From positions 868,001 through 932,000 of the forward strand of contig CP070896.1 in assembly GCA_017084465.1 (NCBI GenBank): a stretch of DNA of 64,000 bases, in the 5' to 3' direction. Below the pieces are notes generated by a model. That model saw nothing but the letters and a program-made list of their open reading frames with translations. It made no database searches and was not told the DNA's origin. Shown here piece after piece: positions 50,498 through 60,605 of this stretch. Positions within the stretch are counted from its first letter, which is position 1; each line of letters starts with the position of its first letter. A program made the translations under genes and the position numbers. This DNA comes from Lacrimispora xylanisolvens. Its GTDB lineage: Bacteria > Bacillota > Clostridia > Lachnospirales > Lachnospiraceae.

Positions 50498-51998
50498 ATA
50501 ATATTTTAGAATATCTGGAACATTCTGCAAAAGAATTTCCTCAAAAAAAGGCAGTTATTGATCCGGAAACCAGCTGTACCTATGAAGAACTATACGACCG
50601 GGCAAGACGAATCGGCAGTTTTTTATCCGAGCATACTAAAACAGGAAAACCTGTTGTGGTCTTTATGGATAAGTGCGTGGAAGCGGTGACCTCTTTTATG
50701 GGAATCGTCTATGCCGGCTGTTTTTATACTTTCATAAGTCCCGATCAGCCAGTTGCACGTATCGGCCAGATTCTTGATGTACTAAAAGCAGACTGCATGA
50801 TCACTCTTTTAAAGACAGACGAAAAACTGAAACAGCTTTCATTTAAAGGCACTATTTTGGAATACCATAAACTTATTTCTTCCCCCGCTGATCCGGAAAG
50901 ATTAAAAGCTGTCAGGGAGAAATCACTGGATACTCAGCCTTTGTATTGTAATTTTACTTCCGGATCTACCGGAGTTCCTAAGGGAGTTTTAGTAAGCCAC
51001 CGGTCTGTGATTGATTTTATGGAATATTTTCCTGATCTGTTTGGGATTACAGGAGATGATATACTTGGCAATCAGGCGCCGCTGGACTTTGATGTATCGG
51101 TAAAAGACCTCTATTCTGCCTTTAAAACCGGCGCTTCCATTGTTCTGATACCAAAAAAATATTTTTCGATTCCCACCATGCTTTTGGATTGCCTGTGCGA
51201 GTATCAGATTACAACACTGATCTGGGCTGTTTCAGCTCTTTGTATGGTGACTCAGTTAAAAGGCTTCACATATAAAGTGCCTGAACATGTAAATAAGGTT
51301 TTATTCAGCGGTGAGGCAATGCCGGCAAGCCACCTGGCTATCTGGCAAAAGAACCTTCCAAATGCCAGATTCGTAAATCTTTACGGACCTACCGAAATTA
51401 CCTGTAACTGTACGTATTATCCTGTTTTAAGAGTATTTGAACCGGAAGAGAAAATACCCATTGGGACGTCATTTCCCAATGAACATGTATTTCTCCTGGG
51501 ATCGGATGATGAACTTATTACATCTGAAGGGGAAATTGGAGAAATCTGCGTGGCAGGAACCGCTCTTGCCCTGGGTTATTATAACAATCCGGAGCAGACA
51601 AAAAAAGCATTCGTTCAGAATCCTTTGAATGATCTCTATCCTGAGACCATTTACCGGACTGGAGATCTTGCTTTTTATAATAGTCACGGCGAACTTTGTT
51701 TCTCCGGACGTAAGGATTTTCAGATTAAGCACATGGGACACCGGATTGAACTGGAGGAAATTGAACTGATTTTAAACAGCTATCCGGAAATCAGCCGCGC
51801 CTGCTGTGCATTTGACAGCGAAAAAACCGCCTTGCTGCATTTTACTGCGGGGATTTAGATAAAAAGGAATTGCTAAAACGTATGCGGGAAACACTCCCTT
51901 CCTATATGATTCCCAGCCTGTGCATTCCCGTACTTCACATCCCCGTTACTGCAAACGGTAAGATGGACAGAAAAAAATTATTGGAGATGTGTTTATGA
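50494..51998 (+). CDS. DltA-like amino acid adenylating ligase (frameshifted near the C-terminus)
   Basis: About 501 residues. Adenylation motifs in order: P-loop FTSGSTGVPKGVLVSH (about 152-168), the core motif with amino-group Asp LDFDVSVKDLYSAF, NLYGPTEITC, YRTGDLAFY, GRKDFQIKHMGHRIELEEIE, and the catalytic Lys in VTANGKMDRKKLLEM. The last part is reached only after restoring a T in the T4 run near 51842 (LLHFYCGDLDKKELL). It should activate an amino acid as adenylate and load it on the carrier protein at 53191. It is as short as DltA, with no fused domains. Amino acid specificity cannot be read with confidence. Confidence 0.88.
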
Positions 51999-53186
51999 AA
52001 TCAGAAGTAAACGAATCAAAACTCAAGACTGCACTTGCAAATTATAAAACACCATTTTATCTTTTTGACACAGACATTCTTGCAAACAGAATAGCGGACA
52101 TACGATCAGCACTTCCGCCCAAAACCCAGATTTGCTTTGCCATGAAGGCGAATCCCTTTTTAGTGAAGGACATGGAGATGCATGTGGATTATTTTGAAGT
52201 TTGCTCTCCCGGAGAATTTCATATTTGTGAACGGGCCGGCATTGATGAAAAACGGATTGTGATGTCAGGCGTATATAAGAAACAGGAGGATATGGAGTAT
52301 GCCATATCCAGATATAAAGATATTATCTTTACCGTGGAGTCCATGGAACACTGGAAGATTCTTACCTCCTGTGCGCTGAAAGAAAAACGAAACATCCGGG
52401 TACTTTTACGCCTCACCAGCGGAAATCAGTTTGGAATGGATGAGTCATCCATCCGCCGGATTATCATGGAAAAACCCTGTGAGTATGTGGAGATCTTAGG
52501 TCTTCAGTATTTTTCAGGAACCCAGAAAAAATCAGGTGCGAAGCTTGAAAGTGAATTGATGATGCTGGACCAGCTTTGTGTAGATTTAAAGAATCAGTAT
52601 CAGTTTACAGTAAAAAAACTGGAATACGGTCCCGGCCTTCCGGTTTGCTACTTTGAAGGGGAAAAAAGATGAGGAAGAAGCCATGCTTCTTGCATTGTCA
52701 CAAGCCATTGAGCATCTGTCCTTTCAAGGTCAGGTCACACTGGAAATGGGGCGTTTCATTGCCGCATCCTGCGGAGTTTACGCAACCAGCGTAGTAGACT
52801 TAAAAACCAACAATGACCAGTCTTACTGCATCGTTGACGGAGGTATTCATCAACTGAACTATTACGGACAGATGCTGGCTATGAAAAAACCTTTTATCAA
52901 ACATTACGGCAGCCAGAATGGCGAAGTCAGGGAATGGACCGTCTGTGGTTCTCTCTGCACTTCCAGTGATGTGCTGGTAAGGCAGTACCCGTTTAAAGAC
53001 TTAAATCAGGGTGACCACCTTGTTTTTGGAAAAACAGGTGCTTACTCCGCTACAGAAGGAATGTCCATGTTCTTAAGCCGGGATCTTCCTTTGGTACTTC
53101 TTTATTCAGAACATGAGCAATACCGGATTGCAAGAGCTTCTCTTGCAACCGACCAGTTTAATTTTTTTCATTCAGAAAGGGGATAA
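51995..53186 (+). CDS. Fold-type III PLP-dependent decarboxylase (LysA/BtrK-like, frameshifted)
   Basis: About 396 residues. The alanine-racemase-like barrel carries the PLP Lys51 in CFAMKANPFL and DYFEVCSPGEFHICERAG; the phosphate loop is altered (YGPGLPVCYF for GGG) and the HxGSQ segment reads YFSGTQ; EMGR replaces EPGR. The C-terminal barrel has LCTSSDVL with the decarboxylase Cys, and GDHLVFGKTGAYS. The frame breaks by an extra A near 52667. These features fit decarboxylases such as diaminopimelate decarboxylase, SbnH or BtrK, the last acting on an amino acid bound to a carrier protein. It overlaps the ligase stop by four bases and is followed by the carrier gene. Confidence 0.85.
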
Positions 53187-53190
53187 ACAT

Positions 53191-53418
53191 ATGAACAGAT
53201 TATTAGAGATTTTAAACGAGATTAACCCGGGGATTGATTATGAGACAGAGACAAGACTGATCGACGACGCTCTTTTGGATTCCTTTTCCATTCTCTCACT
53301 GATTCCTGAGCTTGAGGATGCATTTGAGGTTTCCATTACTCCGGCTGACATGATACCTGTTAACTTTAATTCAGCAAATGCGATTTGGACCATGATTAAC
53401 CGGCTGAAAGAGGATTAA
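53191..53418 (+). CDS. DltC-like acyl/peptidyl carrier protein
   Basis: 75 residues, acidic, four-helix. The phosphopantetheine Ser31 lies in ALLDSFSILSLIPELEDAF, as in DltC (LLDSF). GAAAGGGG precedes the ATG. It should carry the thioester-bound amino acid made by the ligase. A phosphopantetheinyl transferase is not in the window and must come from elsewhere. Confidence 0.9.
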   Translation: MNRLLEILNEINPGIDYETETRLIDDALLDSFSILSLIPELEDAFEVSITPADMIPVNFNSANAIWTMINRLKED

Positions 53419-53421
53419 TCT

Positions 53422-55005
53422 ATGACCTATACTTCTATCCTTTACCTGTTCATCTTTCTTCCCGGTGTCATGCTGCTTTACCAGCTGGCACCGGGACGCC
53501 ACCGGTATAAAGTTCTACTGGCGGCCAGCTGGCTGTTTTTCTTTCCCTCAGCGGAAAATTAATTATTTATCTCCTGATCTCCACTGTTTCCGTTCATCAT
53601 ATCGGTCTGTGGCTTTCTTCCTGTAAAAAGGATCTGAATTTAACAGGAGTTTCTTCGGAAGAGAAAAAATCTCTGAAAGCAGCCTGTGCCGTCAAACGGC
53701 GGAGAATCTTGTGGCTGGGTTTGGGAATTCAGCTTGGCATGCTGGTAGTACTGAAATATTCCGGATTTTTCAGTGATAATATCAACCATCTGTTAAAGGC
53801 AGTCTCTTATCCGAACCTGCTGCCTGCCATGAAATTTGCTCTACCTATAGGAATATCCTTCTATACCTTACAGGCTGTTTCCTATCTGGCAGATGTATAT
53901 TATGAAAAAATTCCGGCTGACGACCATCTGGGCAGACTGGCTCTTTATCTGACCTTCTTTCCCATATTAATGGAAGGTCCTGTATGCCGCTATTCCCAGA
54001 CAGCCAATGCGCTGACTGAGGGAAAACCTCTGGAATACAAAAATGTAACCTACGGCTTTCAGAGAATTCTATGGGGGCTGTTTAAAAAACTGATCATTGC
54101 AGACCGGCTGAATCTGCTTGTGGAGACGGTCTTTGGATCTTATAATCAATACGGGGGCATTGTGGTAATTCTCGGTGCCATCCTCTATACATTTCAGCTT
54201 TACGCAGATTTTTCCGGCTGCATCGACATGACCATCGGAACCGGGGAAATCTTTGGAATTACAATTCCTGAGAATTTCAGGCAGCCATTTTTTTCCAAAA
54301 GCCCTTCCGAATTCTGGAGACGCTGGCATATTACACTTGGTACCTGGCTGAAAGACTATGTCTTTTATCCTATCTCCTTAACCGCCCCGGTGAAGAAATT
54401 CGGAAAAAATTCCAGGGCAAAATTAGGAAAGCATGTGGGGCAGGTAGTTGCTTCCGCTCCGGCACTTTTTTGGTGTATGGCTCTCCAATGGTTTCTGGCA
54501 TGGCACAGGCTGGCATTATCTGTTTTTCGGTATGTATTACTTTGTCCTGATCTTACTGGAGAACTTAACGGAACCTTTTGTAATAAAAGCAGCTGAGCAC
54601 TTAAAGATTAACCGGAACAATGTGCTATACCGCATCTTCCAGTCTGTTAAGCTTTTAATCTTCGTTTTCATCGGTGAGTTGTTTTTCCGGGCGGAAACCA
54701 TGACAGCTGGTTTATCCATGTTCCAGTCTATATTTACAGGCTTTGATACAAAGGTACTGACCGACGGCTCACTGTTGCAGCTTGGGCTTTCTTTAGCTGA
54801 TTATACAGCCGTATTTTTAGGCTTTCTGGCAGTACTGACAGTTGGTATCATTCACGAACGGGGAATCTCCATAAGAGATAAAATATCAGGATATAAGATT
54901 CCGGTACGGTGGACTCTGTATTATGGTGCGATTCTACTTGTAATCGTCCTCGGTGCATACGGCGACGGATATTTACCGGCAAAAATGATCTATGCCGGAT
55001 TTTAA
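53422..55005 (+). CDS. MBOAT family O-acyltransferase, DltB/AlgI-like (two frameshifts)
   Basis: About 527 residues with 11 or more membrane helices. Signatures: LPIGISFYTLQAVSYLADVYYEKI, PILMEGPVCRYSQ, PENFRQPFFSKSPSEFWRRWHITLGTWLKDYVFYP, and the catalytic His in WLSNGFWHGTGWHYLFFG. The breaks are a missing T near 53550 (FFFSLSGKLIIYLL) and an extra T near 54468. It should take the aminoacyl group from the carrier on the cytoplasmic side and pass it across the membrane to a surface polymer or lipid. Start is four bases after the carrier stop. Confidence 0.9.
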
Positions 55006-55016
55006 GAGGTGACGGA

Positions 55017-55988
55017 ATGCATGCAGGAAACAAAATAAGAACTTTAGCCTTTATTACCGGACTTACGCTTCTTTTATATATCATGTCCTTTCTGTTCCTT
55101 CCAGCAAACACCGGAGCAGAAGGACTTTATAAAAAAGCCGGAGGAATCTATAAAGAACCCAAAAATACCATCGGATACTTATCCATCGGAGACAGTGAAA
55201 GTTCCACCAGCATCTCTCCTTTGGAGATCTGGAATACTTACGGGTATACTGGCTTTAACTTAGGCGTACCCGCACAGAGACTACAGGATACCTATTATCT
55301 TCTGGAAAAGGTGTTAAGTAAACAGTCTCCAAAGGTTGTGCTGTTGGAAACCAATGCCTGTTTTCGAGATTTTAAATACATCAATGCCCTGGAAACAATT
55401 ATTGATGATAAAACGAAAAAGATATTTCCCATTTACCAGTATCATAACAACTGGAGATATTTCCATTTCTATATGTTGAAAAATTTAAGCGCTGATATGG
55501 CAGAAAAACCATCTCCTGCATATAAGGGCTATCAATATAATATTAACAGCAAACCTTATATCGGAGGCCCTTACACAGAAGAGACGGATGAGATTGAGGT
55601 AATACAGGATCAGCCCTATCTGTATCTGACAAAAATCAGCGAGTTATGTAAGGAAAAAGGAATCCGGCTGGTCTTATACAGCTCTCCTTCTCCAAAATGC
55701 TGGACTTATGCAAAACATAATGCAGTAAAACAGTTTGCCGATAAAAATGACCTTGATTACATCGATTTTAACCTGTCTTTAGACCAGTTATCCATTGACT
55801 GGAACACGGATACCAGAGACGGCGGAGATCATATCAACTATTACGGAGCAAAAAAAGTTTCTGACTATATGGGAAGTTACTTATCCGGTTTAAACCTCCT
55901 GACCGATCACCGCCAGGATCCCCGGTTTGTGTCCTGGAATAATGAATTTAAAACCTATGAGACACAGACCATGAGAAGTTCTAAGTAA
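55017..55988 (+). CDS. Membrane-anchored SGNH-type protein (DltD/AlgX-like role)
   Basis: 323 residues from the ATG at 55017 (AAGAGGTGA just before). One N-terminal membrane helix (about 9-29) leads to an extracellular SGNH fold: GDS in YLSIGDSESSTS (Ser60), an Asn-containing block near GFNLGVPAQRLQDTYYLLEKVL, and a late Asp/His pair in RDGGDHINYYGAKK. Such proteins work with MBOAT partners as acceptor-side acyl-transfer or esterase factors (DltD, AlgX/AlgJ, PatB). Last gene of the operon, closed by a strong terminator. Confidence 0.85.
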   Translation: MHAGNKIRTLAFITGLTLLLYIMSFLFLPANTGAEGLYKKAGGIYKEPKNTIGYLSIGDSESSTSISPLEIWNTYGYTGFNLGVPAQRLQDTYYLLEKVLSKQSPKVVLLETNACFRDFKYINALETIIDDKTKKIFPIYQYHNNWRYFHFYMLKNLSADMAEKPSPAYKGYQYNINSKPYIGGPYTEETDEIEVIQDQPYLYLTKISELCKEKGIRLVLYSSPSPKCWTYAKHNAVKQFADKNDLDYIDFNLSLDQLSIDWNTDTRDGGDHINYYGAKKVSDYMGSYLSGLNLLTDHRQDPRFVSWNNEFKTYETQTMRSSK

Positions 55989-55993
55989 AAACT

Positions 55994-56028
55994 GGTCCTG
56001 CATGCAAGAATGCTGCAGGACCTTTTTC
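55994..56028. terminator. Terminator of the Dlt-like operon
   Basis: GGTCCTGCA and TGCAGGACC form a perfect stem followed by TTTTT on the plus strand. It separates the operon from the convergent aminotransferase. Confidence 0.9.
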
Positions 56029-56033
56029 TATTC

Positions 56034-57250
56034 CTATTCCTGTCTGTAGTAAGTAAGAAAATCCTTTAGTCTGCTGCATGCAGATTTTAACTGTTCCATC
56101 TCCGGCAGATAAACCACCCTGAAATGATCTGGCTTCTCCCAGTGGAAACCACCGCCGTGAGTAAGAAGAATCTTTTTATCTCTTAAGAAATCCAGAACAA
56201 ACTTTTCATCATCATAAATTCCAAATCGTTTTATATCAATCTTAGGAAATACATAAAAAGCCGCCTTTGGTTTCGTTGCTGAAATTCCAGGAATCTGGTT
56301 TAATGCCTCATATATGTATTCTCTCTGCTCGTAAATACGACCGCCTGGAACCAGAAGCTTCTTTGTCTCCTCTTCCATCTCAAGAGCTGTCTCTATGACA
56401 GACTGGGCGGGAACATTGGAACACAGTCTCATGGAAGACAATAGATTGATTCCCTCCACATATCCCCTTGCCGAGGATTTGTCCCCGCAAAGGCTCATCC
56501 AGCCGCAGCGGTATCCTGCAATTAAATGGGACTTGGACAGACCGTTAAACGTAATCGTAAGGAGATCAGGAGCAAGTGAAGCAATGGATGTATGGACCAG
56601 ACCGTCAAGAACCAGTCTGTCATAGATCTCATCAGCAAAATTATGAGACCATTTTCCCGGCAGAGCTTAACGATTTCTTCCAGCAGTTCTTTGGAATAAA
56701 GAGTTCCCGTGGGATTATTGGGATTAATTACAACGATTCCCTTTGTGCGTTCTGTGATCTTGCTTTTAATATCATTGATATCCGGATACCAGTCTGCAGC
56801 TTCATCGCAGATGTAATGAACTGCAGTACCTCCTGCCAGCGTTACAGATGCGGTCCACAGGGGGTAATCTGGTGAAGGAACCAGGATTTCATCACCTGAG
56901 TCCAAAAGACCCTGCATGGAAAGTGTAATTAATTCACTGACCCCATTTCCTGTATAAACATCATCTGTTCCCACTTCCTCAATCCCTTTTTTCCGGCAAT
57001 ACTTTACAATTGCTTCTCTGGCAGAGAGTAACCCTCTTGAATCGGAGTAGCCCTCTGTATGGACCAGATTACTGTTCATTTTCATCAGAAGCTCTTCCGG
57101 CGCACGAAAGCCAAATGGAGCAGGATTTCCTATATTCAGCTTTAAGATCTCGACTCCCTGGGCGATCATTCGGTTTGCTTCGTCCATAACCGGTCCCCTG
57201 ATGTCGTAACACACATAATCCAGTTTTTTTGATTTTTCAAATTTTCTCAT
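56034..57250 (-). CDS. Alanine-type aminotransferase, class I PLP enzyme (frameshifted)
   Basis: About 405 residues from the ATG at 57250. Family I fold: LNIGNPAPFGF, EGYSDSRGLLSAREAI, NPNNPTG, the Schiff-base Lys in FNGLSKSHLIAGYRCGW and the Arg in FRVVYLP. A missing T in the T4 run near 56640 breaks the frame; repaired it reads IIFADEIYDRLVLDG. It resembles AlaA/AlaT, which makes alanine from pyruvate and glutamate. A T-box leader with a likely GCA (Ala) specifier precedes it, supporting that role. It is convergent with the Dlt-like operon. Confidence 0.9.
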
Positions 57251-57280
57251 GATAATTTCCCTCTTTCCTGATTTTTGCAT

Positions 57281-57540
57281 AAAAAAAGGCCCCAAGCGTT
57301 CATACGCTTAGGGCGAATATACAATCCGTGTTACCACCTAAATTCAGAGAATCCTCTGCACTCCATACGGTACTGACATACCGCGTCCCTGTAACGTGGG
57401 AATTCCGTTGAAGCCTACTAGGGAAATCCTCCCGTTGGGTTCAAAGCTCCGAGACTGCTTCCATATACTTCAATAAAGGTTCACACCAGCCACCTTCTCT
57501 CTGAAATTCTCCGTATACGTACTATTCCTCTTCATTGCCT
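57281..57540 (-). promoter_or_regulatory. T-box leader, probable alanine specifier
   Basis: On the minus strand the T-box core GGTGGTAACACGG (57338-57326) is followed by a terminator with stem GCCCTAAGCGT/ACGCTTGGGGC and seven T (57314-57281). In stem I, AGTA (57523-57520) and GAA form the usual loop-E pair, and GAA is directly followed by GCA (57458-57456), which I take as the specifier codon for alanine. Uncharged tRNA-Ala would stabilise the antiterminator and turn on the aminotransferase. It fills the gene-free stretch 57251-57587. Confidence 0.85.
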
Positions 57541-57587
57541 TTTCACTATTTCCGAAACTATAACACAACAAAATTCAGTTGTCAATA

Positions 57588-58121
57588 CTATTTGCAATAA
57601 CTGATGCATTTATCAATCCAGGCTATAATATTCTCCTGCCGCATAATTGCGCCCTGAAGCACAAGAAAATCCCCGAACCTGTCTGATTCGCGAGGCGGAA
57701 CTTCGGTATAGGGTTCATTTTTCTTTTTTAATGTATTTAATCGTTTCACATGCTGGATTCGCTGACTCTCCAAAAGTCGGAGTCTTGTTTCCACATTCAT
57801 ATTACCTGAAAAATACATCCGGAGACGAAATATATCTTTGGGAGTCTTTTGCATCTTTTCATCCTTATTCAGCCACTTTGCAAAGTCCTCATAGCCATCT
57901 TCCGTTATGGTATAACGTTTTGCTTCCAGGATTTCTCCGCTTATTTCAATGTCATAGCTGACAAGTCCCTCGTCATTTAACTTTTTCAGTTCCGGATAAA
58001 TCTGGCTATGATTGGCATACCAGAATTCTGCCAGCTCACTATTAAATTCTTTTGCTATTTCATAACCAGTCATAGGGTGGCGGCATAAAAGCCCTAATAT
58101 GGCATATTTCAAACTTCTCAT
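57588..58121 (-). CDS. PadR family transcriptional regulator
   Basis: 177 residues, intact. N-terminal winged helix MRSLKYAILGLLCRHPMTGYEIAKEFNSELAEFWYANHSQIYPELKKLNDEGLV is typical PadR; the C-terminal helical domain (about 95-170, Vir_act_alpha_C) mediates dimers. It is divergent from the OFA-family transporter, and the shared intergenic region carries PadR-type operators at both -35 boxes. PadR proteins often repress transporters or detoxification genes until a small ligand, often a phenolic acid, binds. Confidence 0.92.
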   Translation of the reverse strand: MRSLKYAILGLLCRHPMTGYEIAKEFNSELAEFWYANHSQIYPELKKLNDEGLVSYDIEISGEILEAKRYTITEDGYEDFAKWLNKDEKMQKTPKDIFRLRMYFSGNMNVETRLRLLESQRIQHVKRLNTLKKKNEPYTEVPPRESDRFGDFLVLQGAIMRQENIIAWIDKCISYCK

Positions 58122-58148
58122 TTCATTTTCCCCGATTTTCTTAATTTC

Positions 58149-58278
58149 TTGTTATAACTATAGCAAAAATGGAAAATATGTCAATATAACAGTATTGTAT
58201 AAAATATTAGAATTATATACATGTTTATATTGACATGTTTCATTGATCATGATATAAACATTGTTATAATAATAACAA
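58149..58278. promoter_or_regulatory. Divergent promoters with mirrored PadR operators
   Basis: Plus strand: TTGACA (58230-58235), 17 bases, TATAAA (58253-58258) drives the transporter. Minus strand: TTGACA (58184-58179), 16 bases, TATAGT (58162-58157) drives padR. Both -35 boxes lie in an exact 12-bp inverted repeat TTATATTGACAT; the transporter copy has the full PadR box ATGT-N8-ACAT (58221-58236). Two further dyads, TTGTTATAACTATAGCAA (58149-58166) and TTGTTATAATAATAACAA (58261-58278), sit at the -10 of padR and after the -10 of the transporter. Confidence 0.75.
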
Positions 58279-58292
58279 TTAGGAGGAGTAGC

Positions 58293-59528
58293 ATGAACTA
58301 CAACAAGAAAAGATGGTTGATTCTCATCGCCAGCTGTCTCATTAACCTATGCATCGGTTCCTTATATGCATGGAGCGTTCTTTCCGTACCAATGGCAGAG
58401 CATTTAAGTCAGATCACAGGAATGAAACTGACTGCCAGAGATTTATCCATTGTATTCGTAATTGCCAATGCAGTAGGTCCTATTACCATGATTACCGGAG
58501 GTACCATTAACGACACACTCTGGGCCCGAAATTAGCAGTCTTAATCGGAGGTATCATGTTTGGCGGCGGTATGTTCCTGTCCGGTTATGCCAACAGCGTT
58601 AATTTTTTAATCGGAACATACAGTATTTTACTGGGGTTAGGCCTTGGAATGGTTTACGGCGCCACCATCAGTACATCCATTAAGTTTTTCCCAGACAAGA
58701 GAGGTCTTGTAGGAGGACTTACCACAGCGACGTTTGGAATCAGTTCTGTTATTATTCCACCCATTGCTGCCATGATCATATCAACAACAGGTGTTACTTC
58801 TGCATTTAAAATTATTGGTGCTGTTTTTACAGTGATTATCTGTCTGGGCGCTTTCTTTATGGAAAAATGCCCTGCTGATTTCGTTCCGGAAGGATATACA
58901 CCTCCTTCTGCCGGCAAACAGGCTGCCATGAATAAAAACTGGAAAGAGATGTTACAAACACCGGTTTTCTACGTTATGATTGTACTGCTTACCTGCGGCG
59001 CATTTGCTGCCCTGATGTTTATTCCCAATGGCTTCCCCTCTGGCTCAGAACATCGTGGGAATGTCTGTTGTTTCAGCAACAGCTGCCGTTTCTACCCTGG
59101 CATTATTTAATGTCCTTGGCAGAATCCTGGCTGGATCTATCTCCGACAAAATCGGACGAATCAACACCCTGGCACTTGCCTGTGTAATGTCTGTCATCGG
59201 TCTGATCCTGCTTTATTTCTGTGACAAGGGTGATGTGGTTTTATTCTATATTGCCATCTCTGTCATTGGAATCTGTTTCGGTGCTTTCATGGGTGTTTTC
59301 CCAGGCTTTACTGCGGATCAGTTCGGACCGAAAAACAACAGTGTCAATTACGGAATCATGTTTATCGGATTCGCTCTGGCTGGTACCGTAGGACCTATTA
59401 TTTTAAACAAGATCTTTGCTGCTACCGGAAGCTATAAAAATGCATTCCTGACAGCCATGGTCATCTCTTTAGCCGGACTTGGACTCACATTCGTCTATAG
59501 AAGCATTCATAAATCAAAAGCAGCATAA
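58293..59528 (+). CDS. OFA-family MFS transporter (oxalate/formate antiporter-like, two frameshifts)
   Basis: About 411 residues with 12 membrane helices. The OFA start KRWLILIASCLINLCIGSLYAWSVLSVPMAEHL is clear; GRILAGSISDKIGRINTL is the second-half MFS motif and FGPKNNSVNYGIMFIGFALAG is also family-typical. Breaks near 58525 and 59025 are repaired to DTLGPKLAVLIGG and MFIPMASPLAQNIVG. AGGAGG precedes the start. Members carry oxalate, formate or other monocarboxylates; the substrate here is unknown. Expression should depend on the divergent PadR. Confidence 0.88.
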
Positions 59529-59548
59529 ATTGGGGAATATAAAATAAA

Positions 59549-59602
59549 AAGACGCGTCTTCACCAGGCAACTGAACGGAACCTGGCAGACGCGTTTTTTA
59601 TA
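59549..59602. terminator. Bidirectional terminator between transporter and oxidoreductase
   Basis: GACGCGT arms and an inner CCAGG/CCTGG stem form a two-part hairpin with A5 before and T6 after it. Confidence 0.85.
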
Positions 59603-59609
59603 CTCATAA

Positions 59610-60605
59610 TTACTGCACTTCTTGTCCATCTGCCGGAAATACAATTCCGGCCATTCTCCTTGCCTGAGTCAGAATTTCGCATACGCAAAGAGTATGATCC
59701 AGATAGCGGTAACAGGTGGCAAGATCACCGGAAAGAATCATTTTTTCAAACTCCAGAAACTCACTGATCATTCGATGACTGTAGGAATGATCCGCTACTG
59801 TCTCTTCCGATCCGTCATTTAAAATCACACGGCCCCCCTCACAGATATTCGCCGGACTGTCCTGTATCAGATACCCTTTGTCCCCCTGAATAATACAGGA
59901 ATTTGGTGCACTGCAGTCCTTGGCTCCGGTCAGGGTGCAAAGAAAGCTTCCGTAATCCAGTAAAAGCACTCCGGAGGTGTCAATTCCCCTTTCTATATTT
60001 GCAAAATAATGAACCGATTCAGGCATTCCAAAAAGGCCCGCAGCGTAATGGAGGTTATAAATATTAATATCCATCAAGGCACCTCCGGCGCATGCAGGAT
60101 CAAAGGCAGGAAGCACTTCACCATTTTTAAAACGGTCATACCGCCTGGAATACTGGGAATAGCTGCACCGGACCAGTCTGACGCTTCCAAGAGAAGGAAT
60201 CAGCTCCTTTACTCTCCTGTAATCCGGCTGGTATAAAGTGGTAACAGCCTCAAACAAAAATAAGTGTCTCTCTCTGGCTGTCCGGCTTAAAACCGTGGCC
60301 TGCTCTATGGTAGGAGTAAATGGCTTTTCCACTATTACATTCTTTCCTGCCAGCAATGCCTGATATGCATAGGAAAAATGAAGATGATTGGGTAATCCCA
60401 AATATACCGTATCCGCTTCGCTCTTTAAAAAATCTTCATAATCCGTAAAAACCTGCCCGATTAAATATTCCTTTGCAAGGGCTCTTGCATCCTCTTCGCT
60501 TCTTTTTGTACTGCAGAGAGATAAAATTGTGGTATGCTTCAGATGATGGGCAATGGATAAAAAATCTTTTACAATAATTCCAGAACCGACAATTCCAAGC
60601 TTCAT
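59610..60605 (-). CDS. Gfo/Idh/MocA family oxidoreductase
   Basis: 331 residues, intact. Rossmann start KLGIVGSGIIVKDF, the conserved Lys in VIVEKPFTP and the C-terminal sheet with GGALMDINIYNLHYAAGLFG. These NAD(P)-dependent enzymes act on sugars, inositols or diols such as trans-dihydrobenzenediol. The start overlaps the stop of the carbonic anhydrase gene by four bases, so the two are coupled. The substrate is not apparent. Confidence 0.88.
   Translation of the reverse strand: MKLGIVGSGIIVKDFLSIAHHLKHTTILSLCSTKRSEEDARALAKEYLIGQVFTDYEDFLKSEADTVYLGLPNHLHFSYAYQALLAGKNVIVEKPFTPTIEQATVLSRTARERHLFLFEAVTTLYQPDYRRVKELIPSLGSVRLVRCSYSQYSRRYDRFKNGEVLPAFDPACAGGALMDINIYNLHYAAGLFGMPESVHYFANIERGIDTSGVLLLDYGSFLCTLTGAKDCSAPNSCIIQGDKGYLIQDSPANICEGGRVILNDGSEETVADHSYSHRMISEFLEFEKMILSGDLATCYRYLDHTLCVCEILTQARRMAGIVFPADGQEVQ

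Noticed and set aside
54909..55016. Longer start for the SGNH gene within the MBOAT coding region
   Set aside because: The longer frame overlaps the MBOAT end without a ribosome site; AAGAGGTGA precedes the ATG at 55017.
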